Assembly: GCF_038806765.1 (NCBI RefSeq)
Contig: NZ_CP152389.1
Location: 310,001 to 374,000, forward strand
DNA from: Mucilaginibacter sp. CSA2-8R
Lineage (GTDB): Bacteria; Bacteroidota; Bacteroidia; Sphingobacteriales; Sphingobacteriaceae
Length of the DNA: 64,000 nucleotides
Reading direction: 5' to 3'
Shown: positions 17,978-26,599 of the stretch, piece by piece
Position numbering within the stretch: position 1 is the first letter of the stretch
Layout: each line of letters begins with the position of its first letter
Notes under the pieces: model-generated
Told to the model about the DNA's origin: nothing
The model's input: only the letters and a program-made list of their open reading frames with translations
The model's database searches: none
Made by a program: the position numbers and the translations under genes

Positions 17978-18403
17978 ATGGAAGAAAATAGTTCTGTTAA
18001 AATTACTATAACGGCTACCGTTAAAGCTAACCCCGAAAAGGTTTGGGAGTTTTGGACAAAGCCAGAACACATTACACAATGGAATAATGCATCAGATGAT
18101 TGGCATACGCCGTTTGCCGAAAATGACTTAACTGCCGGAGGCGAATTTAAAGCGCGAATGGAAGCTAAAGATGGCAGTGTGGGGTTTGACTTTGGCGGTG
18201 TATACGATGAAGTGATACTTCACCAATTGATTAGTTATACCATAGGCGACGGAAGAAAAGTACGGATTACCTTTGCCAACAAAGGTATGGAAACTGAAAT
18301 AACAGAAACATTTGAAGCCGAAAATCAAAACCCGGCAGAGATGCAACGGGCTGGTTGGCAGGCTATCTTAAACAACTTTAAGCAATACGCCGAAAGTCAC
18401 TAA
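17978..18403 (+). CDS. SRPBCC (AHSA1/START-like) protein
   Basis: The 141-residue protein shows the START/Bet v1-like pattern of the activator-of-Hsp90-ATPase homologue group: ITATVKANPEKVWEFWTKPE at the N-terminus, HITQWNNASDDWHTPFAEND, GGEFKARMEAKDGSVGFDFGG, and the long C-terminal helix with QRAGWQAILNNFKQYAE. Such proteins bind hydrophobic ligands in a cavity; the ligand here is unknown. It lies 15 bases after the DoxX gene and is followed by a terminator hairpin. Confidence 0.85.
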   Translation: MEENSSVKITITATVKANPEKVWEFWTKPEHITQWNNASDDWHTPFAENDLTAGGEFKARMEAKDGSVGFDFGGVYDEVILHQLISYTIGDGRKVRITFANKGMETEITETFEAENQNPAEMQRAGWQAILNNFKQYAESH

Positions 18404-18423
18404 AAGGATACGGTATTTTAATC

Positions 18424-18475
18424 AAAAAGCCATCAGTAAAGCTATTTAAGTAACAGCAATATTGATGGCTTTTTT
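18424..18475. terminator. Terminator between convergent AHSA1-like gene and ndk
   Basis: AAAAAGCCATCA (18424-18435) pairs with TGATGGCTTTTT (18463-18474) around a 27-base loop. The arms end in A and T runs, so it can work in both directions for the two converging genes. Confidence 0.7.
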
Positions 18476-18510
18476 ATTTAATGAGCCTTTTGGGCTGCAT
18501 CAGTTCGGTA

Positions 18511-18930
18511 TTAAAATTTCTCGAATGCTGAGAAATAGAAGCTTCCTTCGATAGCTGCGTTCTCGTCAGAATCTGAACCGTGAACTGCATTGGCTTCGAT
18601 AGACTCGGCAAATAACTGACGGATAGTACCGGCTTCAGCTTTAGATGGGTCGGTAGCGCCAATAAGCGTACGGAAATCAGCAACAGCGTTGTCTTTCTCC
18701 AGTATAGCAGCTACGATAGGGCCAGAAGACATAAAGCTAACTAAGCCATTGTAAAAAGGGCGTTCTTTGTGAACAGCATAAAACTCGCCTGCTTTTTCGG
18801 CAGTAAGTTTAGTGTATTTCATTGCTGTGATTTTGAAGCCACCTTTAACAATGTGATCTAAAATAGCACCGATGTGACCGTTGCGAACTGCATCGGGCTT
18901 AATCATGGTGAAAGTTTTGTTGTTTTCCAT
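18511..18930 (-). CDS. ndk: Nucleoside-diphosphate kinase
   Basis: The 139-residue enzyme transfers the terminal phosphate from ATP to other nucleoside diphosphates through a phosphohistidine. The N-terminal [16 protein letters not shown] motif, [17 protein letters not shown] and the active-site H117 in [12 protein letters not shown] are all present, and the length is normal. On the minus strand a TACTTTTG element (18957-18950) lies about 20 bases upstream of the start and may be its -7 box, but no convincing -33 box was seen. Confidence 0.97.
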   Translation of the reverse strand: MENNKTFTMIKPDAVRNGHIGAILDHIVKGGFKITAMKYTKLTAEKAGEFYAVHKERPFYNGLVSFMSSGPIVAAILEKDNAVADFRTLIGATDPSKAEAGTIRQLFAESIEANAVHGSDSDENAAIEGSFYFSAFEKF

Positions 18931-19003
18931 GTTTGCGTTAAAATTGGCGCAAAAGTAAAGGTTTGTTATTGAAACTTAAAGCTTTTTGTACAATTTGCAT
19001 CAC

Positions 19004-19031
19004 TTGTAATTCATTAATTTATTTAAATTTG
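19004..19031 (+). promoter_or_regulatory. Candidate promoter of the DHH phosphatase gene
   Basis: TTG at 19004-19006, 17 bases, then TAAATTTG at 19024-19031, matching TAnnTTTG. It lies just ahead of the ATG at 19050, which supports that start over the upstream one at 18963. Confidence 0.5.
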
Positions 19032-19049
19032 CATCTTCTTTTGTTGTTG

Positions 19050-20060
19050 ATGTTAGATATATCCGCGCTTAGCCAGCTTTTAAACCAGCCCCGAAAAATA
19101 GTTATTACTACCCATCATAAGCCTGATGGCGATGCTATGGGTTCGTCGCTCGGTTTATACAACTATTTAATACAGCAAGGCCATCATGCTAAAGTAGTTA
19201 GCCCTACCGATTACCCGGAGTTTTTATGGTGGATGCCCGGCAACGAAGAAGTGATTATTTACACTGAGCAAAAAGAGCAGGCTGCCCAGTTAGTAGCCGA
19301 AGCTGAGCTGATATTTTGTCTTGATTTCAATACCCTTACCCGTATTAATGAGTTAGGCGAACTGGTACGCCAAAGCAGCGCCGTAAAGGTGATGATTGAT
19401 CATCACCTGGAGCCGGAAGATTTTGATGATTACCGTTACTGGAACATCAATGCCTGTGCTACTGCGCAATTGGTATACAGTTTTATAACCGACGAGCTGA
19501 AACGCCCCGACCTGATTAATGTCGATGTTGCCACCTGTTTGTACACCGGCATCATGACAGATTCAGGTTCTTTCAGGTTTCCAAATACTACCGCTGCGGT
19601 GCACCGTATTGTGGCCAGTTTAATTGAGGCCGGTGCTGTAAACTGGCGCATTCACGAACTGGTATACAGTAGTTCGTCCGAAAACCGCCTGCGTTTTTTA
19701 GGACATTGCTTAACTAATAAACTCGAGGTTTTAGCTGAATACAATACGGCCATCATCAGCGTAACCCATCAGGACTTGCAGAAGTTTAACATCATTACCG
19801 GCGATACCGAAGGGATTGTAAATTACGCATTATCCATAACCGGTATACGCCTGGCCGCCTTTATTGTGGAACGCCCTGACAGAGTAAAGCTATCATTACG
19901 CTCAAAAGGGGAGTTTCCGGCTAACGAGATTTGTAAAAAATATTTTAGCGGTGGCGGTCATCGCAATGCCGCAGGCGGTCATTCAGAGGAGTCGCTGCAG
20001 CAAGTTATTGAGAAAATTAAACATATATTACCCGAATACAAAACACTATTAGTACAATAA
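19050..20060 (+). CDS. DHH-family phosphoesterase, NrnA-like (oligoribonuclease/pAp phosphatase)
   Basis: The start at 19050 (MLDISALSQLL) is chosen because the in-frame ATG at 18963 would add a leucine-rich leader that overlaps a candidate promoter. The 336-residue product has the DHH catalytic motifs: VITTHHKPDGDAMGSSLGLY, FCLDFNTLTRINELG, MIDHHLEPEDFDD and TGIMTDSGSFRFPNTT, then the DHHA1 C-terminal domain with KYFSGGGHRNAAGGHSEESL. NrnA enzymes use manganese to degrade nanoRNAs and dephosphorylate 3'-phosphoadenosine 5'-phosphate in the cytosol. It is followed by the first FKBP gene after only four bases, so the two are probably cotranscribed. Confidence 0.9.
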   Translation: MLDISALSQLLNQPRKIVITTHHKPDGDAMGSSLGLYNYLIQQGHHAKVVSPTDYPEFLWWMPGNEEVIIYTEQKEQAAQLVAEAELIFCLDFNTLTRINELGELVRQSSAVKVMIDHHLEPEDFDDYRYWNINACATAQLVYSFITDELKRPDLINVDVATCLYTGIMTDSGSFRFPNTTAAVHRIVASLIEAGAVNWRIHELVYSSSSENRLRFLGHCLTNKLEVLAEYNTAIISVTHQDLQKFNIITGDTEGIVNYALSITGIRLAAFIVERPDRVKLSLRSKGEFPANEICKKYFSGGGHRNAAGGHSEESLQQVIEKIKHILPEYKTLLVQ

Positions 20061-20064
20061 AAAA

Positions 20065-21036
20065 ATGAAAAAAAACTTTCTGTTTTTGGCTGTAGCAGCG
20101 ATTGGTTTTGCCAGCTGTAACAGCGGATTTAAAAAGAGCGATGGCGGCCTGCTATATAATATTCATGAAGACAAAGAAGGCGCTAACATTAAAGCTGGCG
20201 ACTTTGTAGTCATGAACCTGGTTGTTAAAAACGATGCCGACTCAGTTTTAAACAATAGCTATGACCAGGGCATGCCGGTAATTACTGCCGTACCACAGCC
20301 ACAATACAAAGGCGATGTGGTTAACGGTATCTTGTTGTTAAGCCAGGGCGATAGTGCTACTATCCGGGTTAATATTGACTCGGCAAAAGCTGGTAACCAC
20401 ATCCCTAAAGATTTTAAAGGTAAATACTTAACTTACCAGGTTAAAATCGAAAAAGTGATAGCCAAAGGTAAACTGAGTGATCAGGTTTTTCAGGGCCGTG
20501 TAACCGAATTATTTAAGACCGAAACTGCTAAAATGGAAAAAGCAGAGCCCGGGAAAATCCAAAAATACCTGGATGATAATAAACTGAAAGCTACTAAAAC
20601 TGCTTCGGGTTTATACTATGTAATTACTAAAGAAGGATCAGGTCCTAAAATTGGTAAAGCCGATAGCGCAGTGGTTAACTATACCGGTAAATTAATTGGT
20701 GGTAAAATATTTGATACCAGCATTAAAGAGGTAGCCCAGGCAAACAAAGGTCTTTACAACGCTATGCGCCCGTACAAGCCTATCCGTATTGCAGTGGGTG
20801 TGGGTTCTGTTATTCCAGGTTGGGATGAAGGCTTACAGTTATTAAACAAAGGTTCGAAAGCTACTTTTGTTATACCGTCAAAACTGGCTTACGGTCAGCA
20901 GGGAGCAGGTCCAATTCCGCCGTTTACGCCAATTGTGTTTGAAGTAGAACTGATTGACATTGTGCATCCTGATCCTAATGCACCAAAGCCAGCAGCGTTG
21001 CCGCAAATGCCTATGCAACAGCCAGCTTCTAAATAA
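20065..21036 (+). CDS. FKBP-type peptidyl-prolyl isomerase, lipoprotein
   Basis: The 323-residue protein has a lipoprotein signal (MKKNFLFLAVAAIGFASC, lipobox cysteine C18). The C-terminal half is a complete FKBP domain: GSGPKIGKADSAVVNYTGKL, GGKIFDTSI, VGSVIPGWDEGLQLLNKGSK and PSKLAYGQQGAGPIPPFTPI. Residues about 25-135 look like a second, degenerate FKBP-like fold (GDFVVMNLVVKNDADSVLNN, GILLLSQGDSATIRVNIDS) without the active-site residues. It would help fold envelope proteins in the periplasm or at the outer membrane. A paralogue with the same plan follows after a terminator hairpin. Confidence 0.92.
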   Translation: MKKNFLFLAVAAIGFASCNSGFKKSDGGLLYNIHEDKEGANIKAGDFVVMNLVVKNDADSVLNNSYDQGMPVITAVPQPQYKGDVVNGILLLSQGDSATIRVNIDSAKAGNHIPKDFKGKYLTYQVKIEKVIAKGKLSDQVFQGRVTELFKTETAKMEKAEPGKIQKYLDDNKLKATKTASGLYYVITKEGSGPKIGKADSAVVNYTGKLIGGKIFDTSIKEVAQANKGLYNAMRPYKPIRIAVGVGSVIPGWDEGLQLLNKGSKATFVIPSKLAYGQQGAGPIPPFTPIVFEVELIDIVHPDPNAPKPAALPQMPMQQPASK

Positions 21037-21050
21037 TTAAATATTTTTAC

Positions 21051-21080
21051 GGCCTTCTTAGTTTGCTAAGGAGGCCTTTT
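21051..21080 (+). terminator. Terminator between the two FKBP genes
   Basis: GGCCTTCTTAG (21051-21061) pairs with CTAAGGAGGCC (21066-21076) with one wobble, followed by TTTT. The right arm contains AAGGAGG ahead of the next start codon. Confidence 0.7.
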
Positions 21081-21088
21081 GCTATGTG

Positions 21089-22120
21089 ATGAAAAAGTAT
21101 TTCGTATTATCTGTATTAGGTTTATTAGCGGCAGGCCAAAGCTTTGCACAAACTGGCTTTACCAAAACTCCTAAAGGCGCCCTTTATAATATTGTTAAGC
21201 CCGGTAACGGTGCTAAAGTAAAAGTGGGCGATGTAATTACCTTCCAGTTTACCCAAAAAAACGACCGCGACTCGTTGTTAGGAAGTTCATATAAAATGGG
21301 GCAACCTGCCAAAGTACAGGTACAACCTTCTAAGAGCGTAGCCGATTTAATGGAGGTTTTCTCTTTGCTGAGCGTAAATGACAGCGTACTGGTGCGTGTA
21401 CCTACCGATTCGATATTTGCAGGACACGAAGAGAGCCGCCCGGCGTTTTTACCTAAAAGCAGCTATCTGAATTTTGGTATCAAAATTCAAAAAATCCAGA
21501 CAATGGATGAGGCTATGGCCGAGCGAACTGCCGCAATGGAAAAACAGCGCACCGAACAGGCTGCTTTAGCCGAAAAAATGCGTACTGCGGAGGTACCGTC
21601 AATTACAGCTTTTATTGCTGATAAAAAGCTTACTCCGGTAACTACAGCTTCTGGTTTAAAGTATATTGTCACTGCACCTGGAACGGGCCGTAAGCCAAAG
21701 CCCTTTGACACTGTTATGGTGAATTACGTTGGCCATACGCTGGATGGCAAAGTATTTGACTCGAGCATTGCCGAGGTAGCTCAATCGGCTGGTTTACAGC
21801 AGCCCGGCCGTAATTATGAACCCATTAAGTTTGTAGTTGGCGGGGGGCAGGTTATCCCGGGTTGGGATGAAGGTTTATTGCTGCTGAACGAGGGTTCGAA
21901 AGCAACGTTTATCATTCCATCCAAGTTAGCTTATGGCGAGCGTGGGGCCGGTGATGATATCAAGCCTTATAGCCCTTTATGGTTTGATGTGGAGTTGGTA
22001 AAAGTGATTGCAGGTAAAGGTAAGCCAGTCACACCAGCGGTTGCTGCAGGCAAAAAAGCAGCGCCAAAAAAAGCCGGTGCTAAAAAGCCGGCGGTTAAGA
22101 AAAAAGTCACCCGTAAATAA
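21089..22120 (+). CDS. FKBP-type peptidyl-prolyl isomerase, secreted, basic tail
   Basis: The ATG at 21089 is preferred to the GTG at 21086. The product (343 residues) has a cleavable signal peptide ending near QSFAQ, an N-terminal degenerate FKBP-like region, a charged helical linker (about residues 130-165, AMAERTAAMEKQRTEQAALA), and a full FKBP domain with DTVMVNYVGHTLDGKVFDSS, GGGQVIPGWDEGLLLLNEGS and PSKLAYGERGAGDDIKPYSP. It ends in a Lys/Ala/Pro-rich tail of about 30 residues (KKAAPKKAGAKKPAVKKK), which the lipoprotein paralogue lacks. A duplication followed by divergence is the simplest explanation for the pair. Confidence 0.92.
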   Translation: MKKYFVLSVLGLLAAGQSFAQTGFTKTPKGALYNIVKPGNGAKVKVGDVITFQFTQKNDRDSLLGSSYKMGQPAKVQVQPSKSVADLMEVFSLLSVNDSVLVRVPTDSIFAGHEESRPAFLPKSSYLNFGIKIQKIQTMDEAMAERTAAMEKQRTEQAALAEKMRTAEVPSITAFIADKKLTPVTTASGLKYIVTAPGTGRKPKPFDTVMVNYVGHTLDGKVFDSSIAEVAQSAGLQQPGRNYEPIKFVVGGGQVIPGWDEGLLLLNEGSKATFIIPSKLAYGERGAGDDIKPYSPLWFDVELVKVIAGKGKPVTPAVAAGKKAAPKKAGAKKPAVKKKVTRK

Positions 22121-22127
22121 TATTATC

Positions 22128-22160
22128 AAAAAGCCCTCCGTTAACCACAGAGGGCTTTTT
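22128..22160 (+). terminator. Terminator after the second FKBP gene
   Basis: AAAAAGCCCTC (22128-22138) and GAGGGCTTTTT (22150-22160) form a perfect 11-base stem ending in five T. Confidence 0.85.
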
Positions 22161-22171
22161 ACTTTCGCAGC

Positions 22172-22939
22172 ATGGTGTTAACCGATACACATACGCATCA
22201 ATACTATGAAACCGACCCGGTAAAAAAGGCTGGTTTGATGCAGCGTTGCCTCGATAATGGCATCAGCAGGTTGTTTTTGCCAAATGTTGATTCGGGCAGC
22301 ATTCCCCAGGTAATGGATATGGTAAATACTTATCCGCAGCATTGTTTCCCAATGCTGGGCCTGCACCCTTGTGATGTAAAAGCCAACTGGGAACAGGAGT
22401 TGGAAACTATTTACACAGCCTTACAGCAAACCAAGGTTTATGCCATCGGCGAAATAGGAATTGACCTGTACTGGGACAAAACTTTTATTGCCGAGCAGCA
22501 GCAAGCATTCAGGCAGCAAATTGCTTGGGCTAAACAAGCCGGACTGCCCATCAATATACATTGCCGCAATGCTTTTGATGAGGTGTATGCTATTTTGCAA
22601 CAAGAGCACGACGAATTGTTGAGAGGCATTTTTCATTGCTTTTCGGGTACTTTAGCGCAGGCAGAGCAAATTATTGAGCTGGGCTTTATGTTGGGTATAG
22701 GTGGCGTAGTTACTTACAAAAATGGCGGTTTAGATAAAGTGGTCGAGCAAATAGACCTAAAACATATAGTTTTAGAAACAGATTCTCCGTATCTTACCCC
22801 TGTGCCGTACCGTGGCAAGCCTAACGAAAGTTCGTATCTGGTGTACGTAGCTCAAAAAGTGGCCGATCTGCACCAGGTAAGTTTAGAGGAAGTAGCCCGC
22901 ATTACTACCGAAAATTCCAAAATTATTTTTGGGGTATAA
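22172..22939 (+). CDS. tatD: TatD family metal-dependent hydrolase
   Basis: The 255-residue TIM-barrel protein carries the TatD metal ligands: DTHTHQYY at the N-terminus, GLHPCDVK, AIGEIGIDLYWDK, INIHCRNAFDE, GIFHCFSGTLAQAEQ and LETDSPYLTPVPYRGKPNES. TatD enzymes are magnesium-dependent 3'-5' DNA exonucleases linked to repair and to DNA breakdown. The start codon lies only 12 bases after the preceding terminator, so any promoter would overlap that hairpin. The type I asparaginase gene follows after 51 bases. Confidence 0.93.
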   Translation: MVLTDTHTHQYYETDPVKKAGLMQRCLDNGISRLFLPNVDSGSIPQVMDMVNTYPQHCFPMLGLHPCDVKANWEQELETIYTALQQTKVYAIGEIGIDLYWDKTFIAEQQQAFRQQIAWAKQAGLPINIHCRNAFDEVYAILQQEHDELLRGIFHCFSGTLAQAEQIIELGFMLGIGGVVTYKNGGLDKVVEQIDLKHIVLETDSPYLTPVPYRGKPNESSYLVYVAQKVADLHQVSLEEVARITTENSKIIFGV

Positions 22940-22990
22940 ATGCAATTTTTTAGATAAGGATTTTTATTTTTATAACATAACCAATTATAC

Positions 22991-24010
22991 ATGTGCCAGA
23001 TTTTGATCATCTATACCGGTGGGACAATAGGTATGATGACCGACCCAAGGACTAAAACCTTAGTGCCAATTAACTTTGAGCAGATTATGGAGAACGTTCC
23101 GGAACTGGAACGCCTTAACTGCCGTATTATGGTTCATTCTTTCGAAGATGTTATCGACTCTTCGAACATGAGTCCGGCTATTTGGGGACAGTTGGCCGGT
23201 TTAATTCAGAAACATTACCATGAGGTGGATGGCTTTGTAGTTTTACACGGTTCGGATACTATGGCATTTTCGGCATCAGCTTTAAGTTTTATGCTCGAAA
23301 ATTTGGCTAAGCCGGTTATTTTTACCGGATCGCAATTACCTATTAGCGCCATCCGTACGGATGCTAAAGAAAACCTGATGACGGCCATTGAACTGGCCAA
23401 AGCTAAAAAGAACGACAAAGTACGTGTGCCCGAGGTTTGTATTTACTTTGATTACAAGTTGTTTCGCGGTAACCGCGCTTTTAAATATAACTCATCTAAA
23501 TTTGAGGCTTTCCGCTCACCCAACTATCCGGTACTAGCCGAGTCGGGCGTGCATTTACGGTTCAGTATTAATGATATCCGTCCTGCTGGTGAGGATGAAC
23601 TTATTGTGCATAAAAACCTGGTGAATGACGTAGGGGTGTTAAAGCTTTATCCGGGCATTACTCCTAAGGTGGTTGACACTATTGTTAACTCGGACGTTAG
23701 AGGTATTGTAATGGAAACCTTTGGTGCCGGCAATACCACTACCGATCAATGGTTTATTGATTTGCTAAAAGGAGCTATTGATAGCGGTAAAGTTATTGTA
23801 GATATCTCGCAGTGTAAGGTAGGTACTGTTGAGTTGGGCCGTTACGAAACCAGTAAGGCATTAAAAGACATTGGTGTAGCCAATGGTTACGATATGACCT
23901 TTGAAGCTGCCATTACTAAAACAATGTACTTGCTAAGCCAGTTTGACGACCCTAAAGAGATTACCCGCTGGATGGAAACGGATATCCGCGGCGAGTTAAC
24001 GGTTTCATAG
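22991..24010 (+). CDS. ansA: Type I (cytosolic) L-asparaginase
   Basis: The 339-residue enzyme hydrolyses asparagine to aspartate and ammonia. It lacks a signal peptide, which favours the cytosolic type I form. The first catalytic threonine lies in IYTGGTIGMMTD, and the second triad in VVLHGSDTMAFSASALSFML, followed by the lysine motif IRTDAKENLMTAIELAK. The C-terminal allosteric-type domain is complete. It ends 22 bases from the converging DUF1624 gene. Confidence 0.93.
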   Translation: MCQILIIYTGGTIGMMTDPRTKTLVPINFEQIMENVPELERLNCRIMVHSFEDVIDSSNMSPAIWGQLAGLIQKHYHEVDGFVVLHGSDTMAFSASALSFMLENLAKPVIFTGSQLPISAIRTDAKENLMTAIELAKAKKNDKVRVPEVCIYFDYKLFRGNRAFKYNSSKFEAFRSPNYPVLAESGVHLRFSINDIRPAGEDELIVHKNLVNDVGVLKLYPGITPKVVDTIVNSDVRGIVMETFGAGNTTTDQWFIDLLKGAIDSGKVIVDISQCKVGTVELGRYETSKALKDIGVANGYDMTFEAAITKTMYLLSQFDDPKEITRWMETDIRGELTVS

Positions 24011-24032
24011 TAACTTTTTAGTCATCCTGCTA

Positions 24033-25223
24033 TTATAAATAGCTAACCCACCATTGGTCTTGATGGCGTTGCTTATAACCAATGTACCATCTGCAGGGCT
24101 TATACAGTGTTGCAACAATACTCAACCAAATGAGGTAAACAATGCCTAAAGAAAAGCCCAATGTTGCCGGTCTGAATAAGAAAGGTGCATTAGGGCTTGC
24201 AATATCTTTTGACGTATATCCCGAAGTGTAAAATACAATAACGGTGATAGTATGGATGATGAAAAAGTGCAGCACATAGTAAAAGAACGGCACTTTGCCA
24301 TACACTGTTAAAATGCGCGACCACGCGTTATTGACAGACTCGGTCAGGGCAAGAAATATCAGTGCAAAGCTCAGCGTTAAACACGTATATAATAGCGAAG
24401 GTGGGTATTTGCTTACATTGATAAATGATAGCAACGTACGTACTACAGTGCGCTGAACACTCCAGTGCTGTGGCTCGCCGTACGTATTGGTAAAACGCAA
24501 GAGGATAAAGAAGGCTAACAGGCCCAACCCCCCGTATAGTAATTGAGTTCGGCGGCGTTGCGGTGCATAGTTGGGCTGATAAATAACCGATACGGCATAA
24601 CCTAATAGCATAATACCTGTCCAAGGCAATATGGCGTAAAGAAAAACGATAAAATGATTGCCAGGCAAGGGCAGTATATAAAACCTGGCAGTAAAAAGTA
24701 CCTGCAGCAGTCCTGCCTCAAACGGGCTCTTAACTGGTTGCATGTAATTCAGTGCATCATGCCCAATGATGAGCAATAAACCTAATGGCAAAACCAGTTT
24801 ACCTGATACTTTGAGTAGTAGTCCCAGTATAATCATGCTGCATCCAATTGCCCAGATTACCTGTAAAAACAACATGTTATAAAACGGGTTAAAACTGAGG
24901 CCGAGCGTAATCACTAATACCTCAACTGCAATTAACCATAACCCGCGCTTTATTAAAAATGAAGCGGTTTCCGCTGAACTGCGTTTGTGCCGGCTCAACC
25001 CGGCGGACAGGCCCGACAAAAACACAAACGTTGGTGCACAAAAGTGAGTAATCCAGCGGGCAAAAAACAATGCCGGCGTGGTAGTCTGCACGTTCAATGG
25101 GTCGTGCAGGGCTGCATCATTGTGTAAAAAATCCCGAACGTGGTCAAGTGCCATAATAGCCATCACCAGCCCGCGCAGTATATCAATCGAATGGATGCGC
25201 TGTAGAGTAGGAGTTTTAGTCAT
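24033..25223 (-). CDS. DUF1624 / HGSNAT-like integral membrane acyltransferase
   Basis: The 396-residue protein has about ten transmembrane helices. The N-terminus RIHSIDILRGLVMAIMALDHVRDFLH is the DUF1624 signature, shared with the heparan-alpha-glucosaminide N-acetyltransferase group that moves acetyl groups across membranes. WITHFCAPTFVFLSGLSAGL and FYYVLHFFIIHTITVIVFYT are further characteristic segments. The substrate is unknown. A 13-base perfect inverted repeat ends one base upstream of the ATG (25225-25263), which may control transcription or translation. Confidence 0.85.
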   Translation of the reverse strand: MTKTPTLQRIHSIDILRGLVMAIMALDHVRDFLHNDAALHDPLNVQTTTPALFFARWITHFCAPTFVFLSGLSAGLSRHKRSSAETASFLIKRGLWLIAVEVLVITLGLSFNPFYNMLFLQVIWAIGCSMIILGLLLKVSGKLVLPLGLLLIIGHDALNYMQPVKSPFEAGLLQVLFTARFYILPLPGNHFIVFLYAILPWTGIMLLGYAVSVIYQPNYAPQRRRTQLLYGGLGLLAFFILLRFTNTYGEPQHWSVQRTVVRTLLSFINVSKYPPSLLYTCLTLSFALIFLALTESVNNAWSRILTVYGKVPFFYYVLHFFIIHTITVIVFYTSGYTSKDIASPNAPFLFRPATLGFSLGIVYLIWLSIVATLYKPCRWYIGYKQRHQDQWWVSYL

Positions 25224-25224
25224 G

Positions 25225-25263
25225 ATGATTAGGTTAGTAATTACGCATATCTAACCTAATCAT
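25225..25263. promoter_or_regulatory. 13-base inverted repeat abutting the DUF1624 start codon
   Basis: ATGATTAGGTTAG (25225-25237) and CTAACCTAATCAT (25251-25263) are perfect complements with a 13-base spacer. On the minus strand it lies between the ackA stop and the ATG at 25223. No T run follows, so it is a poor terminator and may be an operator or leader hairpin. Confidence 0.6.
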
Positions 25264-25292
25264 TTATTTTGAGTTAGTCAACTCTTTCAAAC

Positions 25293-26498
25293 TTAGCTAT
25301 TGCTCACCATCTGGAAACACTGTTGGGCAATCTCCAGCTCTTCGTTGGTAGGGATAATTAAAATCTTAGCCGGCGAATCGGATTGATTAATCTTACGGAT
25401 GCCTTTAGCTCGTACCTTATTGGTAGCAGTATCCAACTTTAAGCCTAAGTAATCCATATCAGTACAAATAAGCTCACGTATCAAAGCGTCGTTTTCGCCA
25501 ACGCCTGCAGTAAAAATAATGGCATCAAGTCCGTTTAAAGCGGCGGCGTATGCGCCAATATATTTTTTAATGCGGTAAGCGTACAAGTCGTAAGCCAGTT
25601 TGGCGTCCTCATTGCCTTGTTCAATGGCGTTGGTAATGTCGCGCATGTCGCTATAGCCGGTAAGGCCGGCCATGCCGCTGCGTTTATTCAACAGATTACT
25701 TACCTGTTCAATATCATAGCCTAACTGGTTTACCAGGTAAAATATAACGGTAGGGTCAATATCTCCCGAACGGGTACCCATCACCAGGCCGCTCAGTGGG
25801 CCAAAACCCATGCTTGTATCGATCGATCGCCCATTTTTAACCGCGGCCATGCTACAGCCATTACCTAAATGTATACTGATGAATTTGCTATCGTTTTTGC
25901 CTAAATAGTCAGCAGCCTGCTCGGTTACGTACTTGTGGCTGGTGCCATGAAAACCGTAGCTGCGAATATTAAAGTCGGTGTAATAGGTGTTCGGAATGGC
26001 GAAGCGGTAGGCCTTAGCGGGTAACGTTTGATGAAAAGCGGTATCAAATACACCGATTTGGGTGGCATTGGTAAATATCTTTTCGGCTACCTCGATGCCT
26101 AAATAGCTGGCCGGGTTATGCAGGGGCGCTAACTGGAAGGTGTTCTTCAGCTTCTCTTTCACACCTGCATCAATAATAGTGGTAGTGGTAAAAGTTTCGC
26201 CGCCGTGCACAATACGGTGCCCGATCAGCTGAATATCTGCTGGGTCTTTAATCACGGCCCAATCACCGCCGGTAAGCAATTGGTTTACTTCTTTCAAGCC
26301 AGCCTCGTGGTCGGGCAGTTCTTCGGGGGTTAGCTTAATTACTTTTTCGTCACCATCTATATATACTTTGTGGGTAATGGTAGGGTTGCTTAAGCCAATA
26401 CGTTCGACTAGGCCACTGCATACCGGGTCGGTAGCCGGCATTTTAAAGAGTTGATATTTGATAGAGCTGCTGCCCGAGTTTACAACGAAGATGTTCAT
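25293..26498 (-). CDS. ackA: Acetate kinase
   Basis: The 401-residue enzyme interconverts acetyl phosphate plus ADP with acetate plus ATP. Family motifs include FVVNSGSSSIKYQLF at the N-terminus, GHRIVHGGETF, VFDTAFHQTLP, YRFAIPNTYYTDFNIRSYGF, ISIHLGNGCSMAAVKNGRSI and DTSMGFGPLSGLVMGTRSGD, then FTAGVGENDALIRELIC. It forms the Pta-AckA pathway with the gene upstream on the same strand, though a 291-base spacer containing a repeat-like element separates them. Confidence 0.97.
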   Translation of the reverse strand: MNIFVVNSGSSSIKYQLFKMPATDPVCSGLVERIGLSNPTITHKVYIDGDEKVIKLTPEELPDHEAGLKEVNQLLTGGDWAVIKDPADIQLIGHRIVHGGETFTTTTIIDAGVKEKLKNTFQLAPLHNPASYLGIEVAEKIFTNATQIGVFDTAFHQTLPAKAYRFAIPNTYYTDFNIRSYGFHGTSHKYVTEQAADYLGKNDSKFISIHLGNGCSMAAVKNGRSIDTSMGFGPLSGLVMGTRSGDIDPTVIFYLVNQLGYDIEQVSNLLNKRSGMAGLTGYSDMRDITNAIEQGNEDAKLAYDLYAYRIKKYIGAYAAALNGLDAIIFTAGVGENDALIRELICTDMDYLGLKLDTATNKVRAKGIRKINQSDSPAKILIIPTNEELEIAQQCFQMVSNS

Positions 26499-26599
26499 TG
26501 GTATATGGTTCGTATTGATAGTTTGTTTATTAAAAGGAGTGAGGTTTTTGTCCTGTCTTAAATAACGATTGTGCTGATATAACTTAATTCAGTATCGAT

